Assembly (NCBI RefSeq): GCF_041912895.1
Contig: NZ_JAYSGI010000002.1
Coordinates: 558,001-622,000, forward strand
Direction: 5' to 3'
Length of the DNA: 64,000 nt
Source: Pelagerythrobacter sp041912895
Lineage (GTDB): Bacteria; Pseudomonadota; Alphaproteobacteria; Sphingomonadales; Sphingomonadaceae
The notes below the pieces were generated by a model. That model saw only the letters and a list, made by a program, of their open reading frames with translations. It ran no database searches and was not told the DNA's origin. Shown piece by piece: positions 47,247-56,666 of the stretch (within the stretch, counting starts at the first letter, position 1; the number at the start of each line of letters is the position of its first letter). A program made the position numbers and the translations under genes.

Positions 47247-47948
47247 ATGGCGATGACGTTGCTGGTCGTACTGGTGGTCTCGGGCGCGCTGATAGCGGGC
47301 GCGGCCTGGGGCATCTTCGGCACTCTGCACAAGCGCACCGAGGGTTTCCTCGTCGCGCTCGCCGGCGGCGCGCTGTTGCTCTCGGTGACGACCGAATTGA
47401 TTCAGCCCTCGATCGAAGGCAGCTCGCTGTGGGTCGCCGCTCTCGGGGTGGCCGGCGGCGCGGTGGTGTTCGCCGTGGCCGATTACTGGATCGACGAGCG
47501 CTGGGGTCCCGATTCGGGCGGCGGGCTGCTCGCCGCGATCACGCTCGACGGGATACCGGAAAACCTCGCGCTCGGGGTCGCACTGATCGGCGCGGGCGCG
47601 CCCGAAGTCGCCGCGCTGGCGGGATCGATCCTGCTGTCCAATCTGCCCGAGGCGGCCGGCGGCGCGCGGCAGATGGCCGATACCGGCCGTTCCAAGGGGA
47701 ACATCTTCACGCTGTGGGCCGCGACCGCGGCGTTGCTCTCGCTGGCGGCGATCGGTGGCAATGTGCTGCTCGAGGGCGCGAGCGAACACCACCTCGCCTT
47801 CATCCGCTGCTTCGCCGCCGGGGCGGTGGTCGCCAGCCTCGCCATCACCGTGTTCCCCGAAGCGTTCAAGGAAGATCGCCATTGGGCCGGAGTCGCGACC
47901 GCGCTCGGCGTGATCCTCGCCTTCGCGCTCGGCGAACTCGGCGGCTAG
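47247..47948 (+). CDS. ZIP-family-like metal transporter
   Basis: A 233-residue membrane protein with about eight hydrophobic helices. The ZIP-type motif appears as TLDGIPENLALGVAL and SNLPEAAGG, with FPEAFKED near the end. The metal-binding His of the usual HNxPEG motif is replaced by Asp, so metal selectivity may differ or transport may be altered. The start may be GTG 47232, ATG 47247 or ATG 47253. It is divergent from gyrB and followed 32 bases later by an AMP-binding enzyme gene. Confidence 0.7.
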   Translation: MAMTLLVVLVVSGALIAGAAWGIFGTLHKRTEGFLVALAGGALLLSVTTELIQPSIEGSSLWVAALGVAGGAVVFAVADYWIDERWGPDSGGGLLAAITLDGIPENLALGVALIGAGAPEVAALAGSILLSNLPEAAGGARQMADTGRSKGNIFTLWAATAALLSLAAIGGNVLLEGASEHHLAFIRCFAAGAVVASLAITVFPEAFKEDRHWAGVATALGVILAFALGELGG

Positions 47949-47980
47949 ACAAGCGCTGCGCAGGAAATAGAACGGCGGGT

Positions 47981-49537
47981 ATGCCGATAGCCGATCCCGC
48001 CGCCGCGCTCGCCGAACCTTATGGCGCCTTCCCCGATATCCTCGCCGCATGGGCGAGGCGACAGCCCGGCAAGCCCGCGCTGCGCGACGAGCACGGCGAG
48101 ATAAGCTGGGGCCAACTCGGCGAGCGGGTCGAACGGATCGCGGCGAAGTTGCAACAGACGGGCCTGGAGCGCGGACAGTCGGTCGCGATCCTCGGATATT
48201 CGAGCGTGGCCTACGCGCTCGTTTTCCTCGCGGCGGTACGCGCGGGCGGGGTGGCCGCGCCGCTCACCACCAGCGCGAGCCGCGAACAGCTCGAAGGCAT
48301 GGCGCGCGACAGCGGGGCGCGCCACCTGTTCGTCGATCGCGCGAAAGCGGAAGAACTGGGCGCCGATTTCCTTCCCCATCTCGACCGGATCGTGCTCGAC
48401 GAGGAACTCGACGGCTGGATGGCGCCAGCCGGAACCCGCGCCGACGCCTTCGATCCGCAGCCGGACGAGCCGTTCAACATCATCTATTCGAGCGGCACCA
48501 CGGGCATTCCGAAAGGCATCGTCCATTCGCACCGGATGCGCTGGCGGCAGTTCGCCAGCATCGCCGCGTCCTACATCGCCAGCGAGCTGGAGGTGCGGGC
48601 CTTCGCCTCGACCCCGCTCTATTCGAACACCACGATGGTCGCGTTCCTCGCGCCGCTGCTGGCCGGCGGCACGGTGCGGGTGGCCGGCAAGTTCTCGGCG
48701 CTCGGCTGGCTCGAAGGCGCGCAGGCCGACCGCACCACGGCGACGATGCTGGTGCCGGTGCAATACCAGCGGCTGATGGACGAGCCGCGCTTTGCCGAAT
48801 TCGACCTCTCGGCGCTGGCGGTCAAGTACTGCACCTCGGCCCCGTTCCCCGCCCCGCTCAAGCGCGAGGTGCTGAAGCGGATGCCCGGCGCGTTGATCGA
48901 GATCTATTCGATGACCGAGGGCGGGGTGGTGTGCCTGCTGCCGTGCCACGAATTTCCCGACAAGCTCCACACCGTGGGCCGCCCCGCGCCGGGGAGCGAA
49001 TTGAAGGTGCTCGATGATGCCGACGAAGAGGTGCCACAGGGCACCGCGGGTAATCTGGTGGGCCGCAGCCAGACGATGATGAGCGGATACCGCAACCGGC
49101 CGGACAAGACGCGCGAGGCCTACTGGACCGATCCCGCGACCGGCGAGACCTGGCAGCGCATGGGCGACATCGGCCGGCTTGATGCCGACGGCTTCGTCGA
49201 ACTGGTCGGCCGCGCCAACGACATGATCATCTCGGGCGGGTTCAACGTGTTTCCTTCGGACCTCGAGGCCGAGCTGGAAAGGGAACCCGGCGTGGTCGAG
49301 GCTGCGGTGGTGGGCGTGGCGAGCCGCCGCTGGGGCGAGACGCCGGTGGGCTTCGTCCGTTTAAGCGAGGCCGGGGAAACGACCGAAGCGATCCTTGCCG
49401 CGGTCAATGCGCGGCTGGGCAAGACCCAGCGCCTCGCAATGCTTCACGCGATCGACGAGATGCCGCGCAGCCATATCGGCAAGCTGCTCAAGACCGAACT
49501 GCGCGCGCGCGCCGAGAGTATCGGGGGAATCGAATAG
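47981..49537 (+). CDS. Class I adenylate-forming enzyme (acyl-CoA synthetase-like)
   Basis: A 518-residue ANL-superfamily enzyme. The P-loop is IIYSSGTTGIPKGIVHSH, A5 is IEIYSMTEGGVV, A7 is WQRMGDIGRLDADGFVE, the hinge is GRANDMIISGGFNVFPSDLE and the catalytic Lys is in MPRSHIGKLLKTELR. It activates a carboxylic acid with ATP, most likely to an acyl-CoA. It resembles 4-coumarate/long-chain type ligases; the substrate is unknown. A long perfect hairpin follows the stop. It is a different subfamily from the synthetase at 29881-31578. Confidence 0.87.
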   Translation: MPIADPAAALAEPYGAFPDILAAWARRQPGKPALRDEHGEISWGQLGERVERIAAKLQQTGLERGQSVAILGYSSVAYALVFLAAVRAGGVAAPLTTSASREQLEGMARDSGARHLFVDRAKAEELGADFLPHLDRIVLDEELDGWMAPAGTRADAFDPQPDEPFNIIYSSGTTGIPKGIVHSHRMRWRQFASIAASYIASELEVRAFASTPLYSNTTMVAFLAPLLAGGTVRVAGKFSALGWLEGAQADRTTATMLVPVQYQRLMDEPRFAEFDLSALAVKYCTSAPFPAPLKREVLKRMPGALIEIYSMTEGGVVCLLPCHEFPDKLHTVGRPAPGSELKVLDDADEEVPQGTAGNLVGRSQTMMSGYRNRPDKTREAYWTDPATGETWQRMGDIGRLDADGFVELVGRANDMIISGGFNVFPSDLEAELEREPGVVEAAVVGVASRRWGETPVGFVRLSEAGETTEAILAAVNARLGKTQRLAMLHAIDEMPRSHIGKLLKTELRARAESIGGIE

Positions 49538-49545
49538 GCGCGATT

Positions 49546-49595
49546 GAGACGCGGCCGCCAGTTTTCGGGGGAGAGGACTGGGGCGGCCGCGTCTC
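49546..49595. terminator. Long hairpin between the AMP-binding gene and the tiny ORF
   Basis: GAGACGCGGCCGCC (49546-49559) pairs perfectly over 14 bases with GGCGGCCGCGTCTC (49582-49595), loop 22 bases. No T tract follows on either strand, but the position suits a shared end for the plus gene ending at 49537 and the minus ORF ending at 49619. Confidence 0.6.
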
Positions 49596-49618
49596 GTTCG
49601 CTGACCGTTCGTGTCAAC

Positions 49619-49702
49619 TCAGGCGATTGCCGCGCCGAGCATGAGGCTGCTTATCGAAGCCGCCACGAGGAAGGCCAGGAAATGCGATGCAGTCGTGCGC
49701 AT
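49619..49702 (-). CDS. 27-residue hydrophobic peptide ORF
   Basis: A very short ORF starting ATG at 49702 with AGGAGA 9 bases upstream and ending TGA. The product (starts MRTTASHFLAF, ends MLGAAIA) has a short basic start and one hydrophobic helix covering nearly all of it, so it would be a single-span membrane peptide or a signal-like leader. The spacing and strength of the Shine-Dalgarno site support translation. It lies behind a folded leader and a plausible promoter. Not recognised as a known family. Confidence 0.55.
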   Translation of the reverse strand: MRTTASHFLAFLVAASISSLMLGAAIA

Positions 49703-49720
49703 GGCGTGTCTCCTGTTGCA

Positions 49721-49763
49721 AGCCGGGGGAAGGAGGGAGAGAGGAGAGACCTTCCGCCCGGCT
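49721..49763 (-). promoter_or_regulatory. Folded leader hairpin of the tiny ORF with an anti-Shine-Dalgarno loop
   Basis: On the plus strand AGCCGGGGGAAGG (49721-49733) pairs with CCTTCCGCCCGGCT (49750-49763) over 13 base pairs with one bulge. The 16-base loop is all pyrimidine in the minus-strand RNA and contains UCUCCU (49742-49747), which is complementary to the AGGAGA ribosome site of the ORF (49709-49714). A loop-to-ribosome-site pairing could control translation, or the hairpin could be a small RNA with a CU-rich loop. Confidence 0.5.
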
Positions 49764-49772
49764 CAAGGCGTG

Positions 49773-49800
49773 AAATAATCTTTCGCGATGCTTTTCACAA
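49773..49800 (-). promoter_or_regulatory. Possible sigma-70 promoter for the tiny ORF unit
   Basis: On the minus strand TTGTGA (49800-49795) and TTATTT (49778-49773) are 16 bases apart. Transcription would start near 49766, just before the leader hairpin. The rest of 49803-49962 is AT-richer than its surroundings and probably also holds the guaA promoter. Confidence 0.4.
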
Positions 49801-49819
49801 ATGAGAAAACTGCCAGATT

Positions 49820-49838
49820 TGTTGCAAAATGCGCAACA
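49820..49838. promoter_or_regulatory. Inverted repeat in the guaA upstream region
   Basis: TGTTGC, 7 bases, GCAACA: a 19-bp dyad between the tiny ORF promoter and guaA. An operator for either direction is possible; no regulator is implied. Confidence 0.3.
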
Positions 49839-49962
49839 CATTGCTGGGTTTTGTGGGAAAGATGATCGATAGAATGCAATCGACGGAGTGTGCGGGCGTT
49901 CGAAAGTTCGAGTCCGTAGCGAGCCGCTGGACAGGCGACGCGCGCACCCCCTAACGGGGCGC

Positions 49963-51537
<1,575 letters not shown>

Positions 51538-51609
51538 ATCACGAATTGCGACCGTCCAGGACGGGCGCGGCCGGTTCGCTCGGCGACATGAGGCGCGTCG
51601 AACGCGATC

Positions 51610-51638
51610 TTGACCAACCTGCTTGGTCAACCTAATTT
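51610..51638 (+). promoter_or_regulatory. Promoter with embedded operator for the toxin-antitoxin pair (leaderless)
   Basis: TTGACC (51610-51615) and TAATTT (51633-51638) are spaced by exactly 17 bases. A perfect dyad TTGACCAA-CCTGC-TTGGTCAA (51610-51630) covers the -35 box and spacer, the expected site for autorepression by the antitoxin or complex. The antitoxin ATG at 51645 lies 7 bases after the -10 box, so the transcript should begin at or next to the start codon. Confidence 0.75.
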
Positions 51639-51644
51639 CACTCC

Positions 51645-51902
51645 ATGACGGTGCACTTCAACATCGGTGACGCAAAGGCGCAATTGTCGAAGCTCATCGC
51701 CGCCGCCCTTCGCGGCGAAGAAGTGGTGATCGACAAGGATGGCGTGCCACAGGTGCGGCTGACACCGCTCGCTGTCGCGCAAGCAGTGGACAAGGCGGAA
51801 CGGCGCAGACGCATCGATGCGATTCTGGCTGAGGCCGACCAGCTGCCACGTACCGATGGTCCGTCCGATCTCGAATGGGATGAGAACGGCCTGCCCATAT
51901 GA
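51645..51902 (+). CDS. Type II antitoxin, Phd/YefM-like
   Basis: An 85-residue protein opening MTVHFNIGDAKAQLSKLIAAALRGEEVVIDKDGVPQVRL, the beta-alpha DNA-binding fold of Phd/YefM (prevent-host-death) antitoxins. The acidic C-terminus (DGPSDLEWDENGLPI) would wrap and block the toxin. It binds its own operator to repress the unit. No Shine-Dalgarno site is present, in agreement with leaderless translation. The stop overlaps the toxin start (ATGA), giving antitoxin-first order. Confidence 0.88.
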   Translation: MTVHFNIGDAKAQLSKLIAAALRGEEVVIDKDGVPQVRLTPLAVAQAVDKAERRRRIDAILAEADQLPRTDGPSDLEWDENGLPI

Positions 51903-52294
51903 TTTGCGTGGACACGTCGGCACTCGTCGCGATCATGCTGGCGGAGCCCGAGCGCGACACGTTGCGAACTGCGATGAGCAGGGCGGAAACCTGTGCCGTC
52001 AGTGCCGCAACGCTGGTCGAAGCACGGCTCGTCCTGCATCGCCGTTCCGGGACGGCCATGGTCGAGCGACTGGATGCGTTTCTAGCCTCCGGGGAATTCG
52101 ACATAATCCCGGTCGATATCGCGCAGGCCGATGCCGCCCACGCAGCCTTCGTTCGCTACGGCAAGGGCAGCGGCCACCCCGCGCAGCTCAATTTCGGCGA
52201 TCTGTTCGCCTATGCGCTGGCGAAGACGCGCGGCCTTCCGCTGCTGTTCAAGGGCGATGATTTCGCGCAGACCGATATCCTCGCCGCGGCCTGA
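51899..52294 (+). CDS. vapC: PIN-domain toxin, VapC family
   Basis: A 131-residue PIN-domain ribonuclease. The metal-binding acidic residues are visible at Asp5 (MICVDTSAL), Glu41 (AATLVEARL), Asp101 (NFGDLFAYALAK) and Asp120 or Asp121 (FKGDDFAQTD). VapC toxins cut tRNA or rRNA at specific sites when free of antitoxin. The HPAQLNFGD and LPLLFKGDDF motifs place it in the common proteobacterial VapC group paired with Phd-like antitoxins. It is coupled to the antitoxin by ATGA overlap and ends 9 bases before an endonuclease III-like gene. Confidence 0.92.
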   Translation: MICVDTSALVAIMLAEPERDTLRTAMSRAETCAVSAATLVEARLVLHRRSGTAMVERLDAFLASGEFDIIPVDIAQADAAHAAFVRYGKGSGHPAQLNFGDLFAYALAKTRGLPLLFKGDDFAQTDILAAA

Positions 52295-52303
52295 AGGGCC
52301 CGC

Positions 52304-53014
52304 GTGACCGGACAGCTCCCGCTCGGCCCGGACCCGCGCACGGAAGTACTGCGGCGGATGCAGGCGGCGCTGATATCGCGGTTCGGGCGCATCGTGCGAC
52401 CGGCGGCAAAGCGGCGCGATCCGGTGTGGGTGCTGGTGCAGGGCGTGATCGGCGCGCGCACGAAGACGCGGATTTCGAATGAGGCGACCGATCGGCTGCT
52501 CGCCGATTTCGGCAGCTGGGAAGCCGTCGCGGTGGTGCCTGTCGCGGCGCTGGAGGCGCGGCTGGCTCGGCAGACCTTTCCCGATGTCGCCGCCGCGCGG
52601 CTCAAGGATTGCCTCGTCGCGATCATCGAGCGGCGCGGCGCGGTCGATCTCGAACATCTCGCCGCGATGGAAACCGACGCCGCGCTGGCCTGGCTCGAGA
52701 CGCTGCCCGGCGTCGCGCGGAAGGTCGCCGCGGGGGTGGTGAACACCTCGACGCTTCGGCGGCGCGCGCTGGTGATCGACGGCCATCACCGCCGCGTGGT
52801 CCAGCGCATGGCGCTGGTGCCGTCGCACGCCGACACCACCCGTGCCTACGATGCGCTGATGCCGGTTCTCCCCACCGATTGGTCCGCCGCCGATATCGAC
52901 GAGCACCACCTGCTGGTGAAGCGCCTCGGACAGGTCCTCTGCCGACCCCGCCAGCCGCAGTGCCCGGCCTGCCCGGTGCGCGGCGATTGCCGCACCGGCT
53001 CCGGGCTTGCGTGA
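52304..53014 (+). CDS. Endonuclease III-like HhH-GPD DNA glycosylase
   Basis: A 236-residue base-excision repair glycosylase. The helix-hairpin-helix is LPGVARKVAAGVV with the catalytic Lys140, and Asp159 in VIDGHHRRVVQR is the active-site aspartate. The C-terminus has a 4Fe-4S motif with spacing Cys-x6-Cys-x2-Cys-x5-Cys (CRPRQPQCPACPVRGDC). The family is clear, but ARTKT replaces the usual LSAQTTD motif near residue 52, so it is a diverged endonuclease III rather than the main Nth. It begins with GTG at 52304. Confidence 0.9.
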   Translation: MTGQLPLGPDPRTEVLRRMQAALISRFGRIVRPAAKRRDPVWVLVQGVIGARTKTRISNEATDRLLADFGSWEAVAVVPVAALEARLARQTFPDVAAARLKDCLVAIIERRGAVDLEHLAAMETDAALAWLETLPGVARKVAAGVVNTSTLRRRALVIDGHHRRVVQRMALVPSHADTTRAYDALMPVLPTDWSAADIDEHHLLVKRLGQVLCRPRQPQCPACPVRGDCRTGSGLA

Positions 53015-53080
53015 ATGCGCGATCTCGCCGATGGCCTGCCTCCCGCAAGGCCGAGCGACAGCGAGAGGAATACGCCGCCG

Positions 53081-54232
53081 ATGGACGCGATCGATCCCGC
53101 CGACACCCTGACCTGCCTGCGCTCGGGCCACGCGGCGGGGCCGATCATGCCGCCGATCGTGCAGGCTTCGCTGTTCCGGTTCGAGACGCTTGAGGAACTG
53201 TTCGCCGCGCAGGATCGCGAGCACGAGACGAGCGTCTATTCGCGCGGCACCAATCCCACGGTGCGCGAGTTGGAGACCGCGCTGGCCGCGCTCGAACGCG
53301 CCGAGGCGGCCAAGTGCTTCGCCAGCGGCATGGGCGCGATCTCGGCGACGCTGTTCGCGCTGCTCGGGCAGGGCGATCACGTGCTGTTCTGCGGCGACAT
53401 CTACGGCCCGACGATCGGGTTCGCGCAGCGGCTGGAGGGGTACGGCGTGTCGCACAGCCGCTGCTTCGCCGCCGATATCGACGGGATCGAAGCCGCGCTG
53501 ACGCCCGCGACGAGGCTGATTTACCTCGAAAGCCCCGGCTCGATGCGCTTCGAACTGCTGCCGATCGAGCAGGTCTGCGCGCTGGCGAAAGCGCGCGGCA
53601 TCCTCACCGCGATCGACAATACGGTCGCCACCCCGCTGCTGCAGAAGCCGCTCGCGCTCGGCTGCGATCTCGCACTGCATTCGCTGACCAAGTACATCGG
53701 CGGGCATTCGGACACGCTGGGCGGCGCGGTCGCGGGGTCGCGCGAACTGGTCGAGCGGATCTTCTACCGCGCCTACATGCCGATGGGCGCGGCGATGGCG
53801 CCGTTCGACGCCTGGCTGCTGCTGCGCGGGCTGATGACGCTGCCCGCGCGGCTGGCGCAGCAACAGGCCGACGCGCTGGCGGTGGCGCGCTGGCTGGCCG
53901 ATCATCCGAAGGTGCGCCGCGTGTTCCATCCCGCGCTTGCGGAGGGCGCGCAGGCGGACCTGTTCGCGCGCCAGATGCGCGGGCACTCCGGCTTGTTCTC
54001 GACCGAGTTCGACCTGCCCGATCACGCCGCAACGCTCGCTATCGGTAACCGGCTGAAGCTCTTCGGCAAGGCGATCAGCTGGGGCGGGGTCGAGAGTCTC
54101 GTCACCAGCCCCCACCGCCGCGATCCGGGGTCCGAGCAAGAGGGCCGCATGCCGCGCACGCTGCTGCGCTTGTCCGTCGGGCTGGAAGGCGCCGACGCGT
54201 TGATCGCCGATCTCGAACAGGCCCTCGCATGA
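53081..54232 (+). CDS. Cys/Met-metabolism PLP enzyme (cystathionine beta-lyase-like)
   Basis: A 383-residue fold-type I PLP enzyme. Motifs are YSRGTNPTVRELETALAALERAE (phosphate-binding Tyr/Arg), FASGMGAISATL, AIDNTVATP with the PLP-binding Asp, and LHSLTKYIGGHSD with Schiff-base Lys204. It probably cleaves cystathionine or a related thioether to homocysteine in methionine biosynthesis; cystathionine gamma-synthase or gamma-lyase activity cannot be excluded. ATG 53081 has GAGAGG upstream; ATG 53015, right after the previous stop, would add 22 residues without family character. It overlaps the antiporter start (ATGA). Confidence 0.9.
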   Translation: MDAIDPADTLTCLRSGHAAGPIMPPIVQASLFRFETLEELFAAQDREHETSVYSRGTNPTVRELETALAALERAEAAKCFASGMGAISATLFALLGQGDHVLFCGDIYGPTIGFAQRLEGYGVSHSRCFAADIDGIEAALTPATRLIYLESPGSMRFELLPIEQVCALAKARGILTAIDNTVATPLLQKPLALGCDLALHSLTKYIGGHSDTLGGAVAGSRELVERIFYRAYMPMGAAMAPFDAWLLLRGLMTLPARLAQQQADALAVARWLADHPKVRRVFHPALAEGAQADLFARQMRGHSGLFSTEFDLPDHAATLAIGNRLKLFGKAISWGGVESLVTSPHRRDPGSEQEGRMPRTLLRLSVGLEGADALIADLEQALA

Positions 54233-55674
54233 CCGATACCAGCATGACCGGCACCGAGACCCGCGCGCCCCTTCCGCTAAGCCTCGCGCTCCTCCCGGTG
54301 GCGACGCTGTTCGCGGGAATAGCCGGCGGCGCAGCGGCGTTCGGGTTCGGCGGCGAATCGCTCCTGCTCGCGCTGCTGCTCGCCGCCGCGGTGGCCGCGA
54401 TCGTCGCCCGATCGCGCGGGCACGGCTGGGCCGAGGTGCAGGCCGCCGCCGGGCGGCTGTTCGCCGATGCGCTGCCGGCGATCCTGATCCTGCTCGCGAT
54501 CGGCGCACTGCTCGGTTCGTGGATGTTCGCGGGGACGATCCCGCTGCTGGTGGTGCTCGGGATCGACCTCGTCAGCCCGCAATGGATGGCGCTCACCGCC
54601 TTCCTCGCCACCGCGCTCATGTCGGTCGTCTCGGGCACCTCGTGGGGCTCGGCGGGCACGATCGGCGTCGCGACGATGGGCGCGGCCGAGGCGATGGGCC
54701 TGCCGCTCGCACCGGTCGCGGGCGCGGTCGTCTCGGGCGCCTACTTCGGCGACAAGCTCTCGCCGATTTCCGACATGACCAACATCACCGCGATCGGCGC
54801 GGGGGCGGAGCTTTACGCGCATATCCGGCACATGATGGCAACCAGCCTGCCGCCTGCGCTGATCGCGCTCGCCGCCTACGCGCTGCTTGTCCCCGGCGCG
54901 TCGCTGGCAGGCGCGAGCCCCGCCGGCGCGATCCGCGCCGAGCTGGTCGCGCTGTTCGCGCCGGGCTGGTGGGCCGCGCTGCCGCTGCTCGTCGCGCTGG
55001 TCGGGATCGGCATGCGCTGGCCGCCCGCGCCGGTGATCGTCGGCTCGGCGGTGGTCGCGCTGGTGGTGGGCGTCGCGGTCAACGGTTTTCCCGCCGCGGG
55101 CGCGGTCCATGCTTTCGTCGGCGGCTTCGCGCTCGACCAGGTCGCGCCCGGCTTCGCGGCGAGCGAGCAGTTCGCCGGGCTGGTCGAGCGCGGCGGGCTG
55201 AACGCGATGGCGCCGACGCTGGTGTTCATCCTCGCCGCGTTCCTGCTCGCTGCGGGGATGGAAGTTTCGGGCGCGCTCGACGCGCTGCTCGCGCGGCTCC
55301 TGGCGGCGGTGCGCGGCGCGTTCGGCCTCGTCGCCGCGACGATGGCGGCGGGCGCAACGATGGTCGGGATCACCAGCCACGGCGGAGTGACCGCGCTGGT
55401 GGTCGGCGGGCTGTTCCGCCCGTCGTACGCCGAACGCGACCTTGCGCCGGAAAACCTCAGCCGCGCGCTGGCCGATTCGGTCACCGTCACCGAGCCGCTG
55501 ATGCCGTGGACCGTTTCCGCGTTGTTCATGGCCTCGACGCTGGGCGTCGCCACGCTCGCCTACGCCCCGTGGGCGGTGTTCTGCTGGCTGGGCCCGGTCT
55601 TCGGCCTGCTGATGGCGCTGCGCCATCGCCTCACGGGCAAGGGGCTGAAGCCGGCAGCGGACCCTGCCGGCTAG
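54229..55674 (+). CDS. NhaC-family Na+/H+ antiporter
   Basis: A 481-residue inner-membrane protein with about twelve helices. SVVSGTSWGSAGTIGVATMGAAEAMG and GAYFGDKLSPISDMTNI are NhaC signatures, containing the conserved Ser/Thr and Asp residues of the ion path. ITSHGGVTALVVGGLFRPSYAERDLAPENLSRALADSVTVTEPLMPWT is the C-terminal repeat counterpart. It should exchange sodium, or malate-type anions in some members, for protons. It follows the PLP enzyme with a 4-base overlap, though no shared pathway is evident. Confidence 0.92.
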   Translation: MTDTSMTGTETRAPLPLSLALLPVATLFAGIAGGAAAFGFGGESLLLALLLAAAVAAIVARSRGHGWAEVQAAAGRLFADALPAILILLAIGALLGSWMFAGTIPLLVVLGIDLVSPQWMALTAFLATALMSVVSGTSWGSAGTIGVATMGAAEAMGLPLAPVAGAVVSGAYFGDKLSPISDMTNITAIGAGAELYAHIRHMMATSLPPALIALAAYALLVPGASLAGASPAGAIRAELVALFAPGWWAALPLLVALVGIGMRWPPAPVIVGSAVVALVVGVAVNGFPAAGAVHAFVGGFALDQVAPGFAASEQFAGLVERGGLNAMAPTLVFILAAFLLAAGMEVSGALDALLARLLAAVRGAFGLVAATMAAGATMVGITSHGGVTALVVGGLFRPSYAERDLAPENLSRALADSVTVTEPLMPWTVSALFMASTLGVATLAYAPWAVFCWLGPVFGLLMALRHRLTGKGLKPAADPAG

Positions 55675-55678
55675 GAGG

Positions 55679-56227
55679 TCACCACGCCATTCCGGCGTCA
55701 ACCGCGCGCCGCTCGGCGGCGGTCGAGCGGCGGTCGAGCACCGGGTTGCGGTGGGGGAAGCGGCCGAAGCGGGCTATCATGCGCCAGTGGCTCTGCGCGA
55801 AGGGGCGCTGTTCGGGCTGGCGGGCGAAGAAGGCGAGCGAGGCGCGCTGGTCCGCGATCGCCTCGCTGTGCATCAGCGGCATGCCGACGAAGGCGCGCTC
55901 GCGCCGGGGCAAGCGATGGTGCCAGCCGCGCGCGATCATTCCCTTCGCGATCCGGCGCGCGAGCGGATCGGTGGCGAAGGCGCGCGGATCGTCGCGAAAC
56001 AGGTTGCGCGGCACCTGGTCGAACAGCAGCACCGCCGCCTGCGCCGTGCGCCGGTCGAGCAGGAACGTGCGCGCAGGACGATGCCGGAGCGCGTGCCACT
56101 CGCGCGCGAAGCGGCGGCGCAGCAGCGCATCGACCGCAGCGCCGCCGCGATACCAGTCCTCCGGCCCCAGCCGGTGAAACCAGACATACAGCAGTTCCGC
56201 CGCCCAGCGGCGCGGGGCGGCGGTCAT
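55679..56227 (-). CDS. DUF924 family protein
   Basis: A 182-residue cytosolic protein. DPLARRIAKGMIARGWHHRLPRRERAFVGMPLMHSEAIADQ and HWRMIARFGRFPHRNPVLDRRSTAAE are DUF924 signatures, and VLLFDQVPRNLFRDDPRAFATD precedes them. The family has a TPR-like helical fold and no assigned activity. It ends 4 bases after the antiporter on the opposite strand. The predicted product is short for the family but contains all its motifs. Confidence 0.85.
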   Translation of the reverse strand: MTAAPRRWAAELLYVWFHRLGPEDWYRGGAAVDALLRRRFAREWHALRHRPARTFLLDRRTAQAAVLLFDQVPRNLFRDDPRAFATDPLARRIAKGMIARGWHHRLPRRERAFVGMPLMHSEAIADQRASLAFFARQPEQRPFAQSHWRMIARFGRFPHRNPVLDRRSTAAERRAVDAGMAW

Positions 56228-56251
56228 GTCGCGGTCGGGGCTGTCGAAACC

Positions 56252-56665
56252 CTAGCCGCCGACGCGCTCGTACGGCACGAAATCGCCGAGCGAGACATTG
56301 CCGGTATAGAACCCGCCGGTGCGATCGAAGGTCGTGATGATATCCGTCCGGCAGAGCTGCGTGCCGCTGCCGAATTTCCTGATCTTCAGCGCATCGTTGT
56401 CGTCGAGCGAATCGGGGTGATCGGGGATGTTGACGTAGATCGTGCTGCCGCGATCGACCACCAGCGCGGTTCCGTCGATGATGTTGACGGGCGTGCTGGG
56501 AAGCGTGCGTACGCACGATTGCGGTTCGCCCGCGACGCGGCCTTCGAGCAGCTCGGCGAGCTCGGCCTGGCCCTTGGTCTGCGCATCATCCTGCGCGCTC
56601 GCGGTCACCGGGGCTGCGAGCATCGTGCCGGCGACAAGGGCGGATAAGAGGGTCACTGTCTTCAT
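56252..56665 (-). CDS. Small periplasmic protein of unknown family, downstream paralog
   Basis: A 137-residue precursor with a clear signal peptide (MKTVTLLSALVAGTML, cleavage near ASAQ). The mature protein has two conserved Cys (PQSCVRTL and TQLCRTDI) and the shared motifs ELAELLEGRVAGEP, IIDGTALVVDRGSTIYVNIP and the LCR/D block. It shares these with the gene directly upstream. Not recognised. AGGAGG sits 5-10 bases before the ATG at 56665, inside the end of the upstream gene, with one base between stop and start. Confidence 0.75.
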   Translation of the reverse strand: MKTVTLLSALVAGTMLAAPVTASAQDDAQTKGQAELAELLEGRVAGEPQSCVRTLPSTPVNIIDGTALVVDRGSTIYVNIPDHPDSLDDNDALKIRKFGSGTQLCRTDIITTFDRTGGFYTGNVSLGDFVPYERVGG

Positions 56666-56666
56666 G

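Noticed and set aside
49596..49610. GTTCGCTGACCGTTC, matching the alphaproteobacterial LexA box GTTC-N7-GTTC
   Set aside because: It lies between the ends of two genes, not at any promoter. About two chance matches to eight fixed bases are expected in 64 kb on both strands.
49888..49935. GTTCGAAAGTTCGAGTCC before guaA, resembling a tRNA T arm
   Set aside because: No acceptor, D or anticodon stem can be formed around it.
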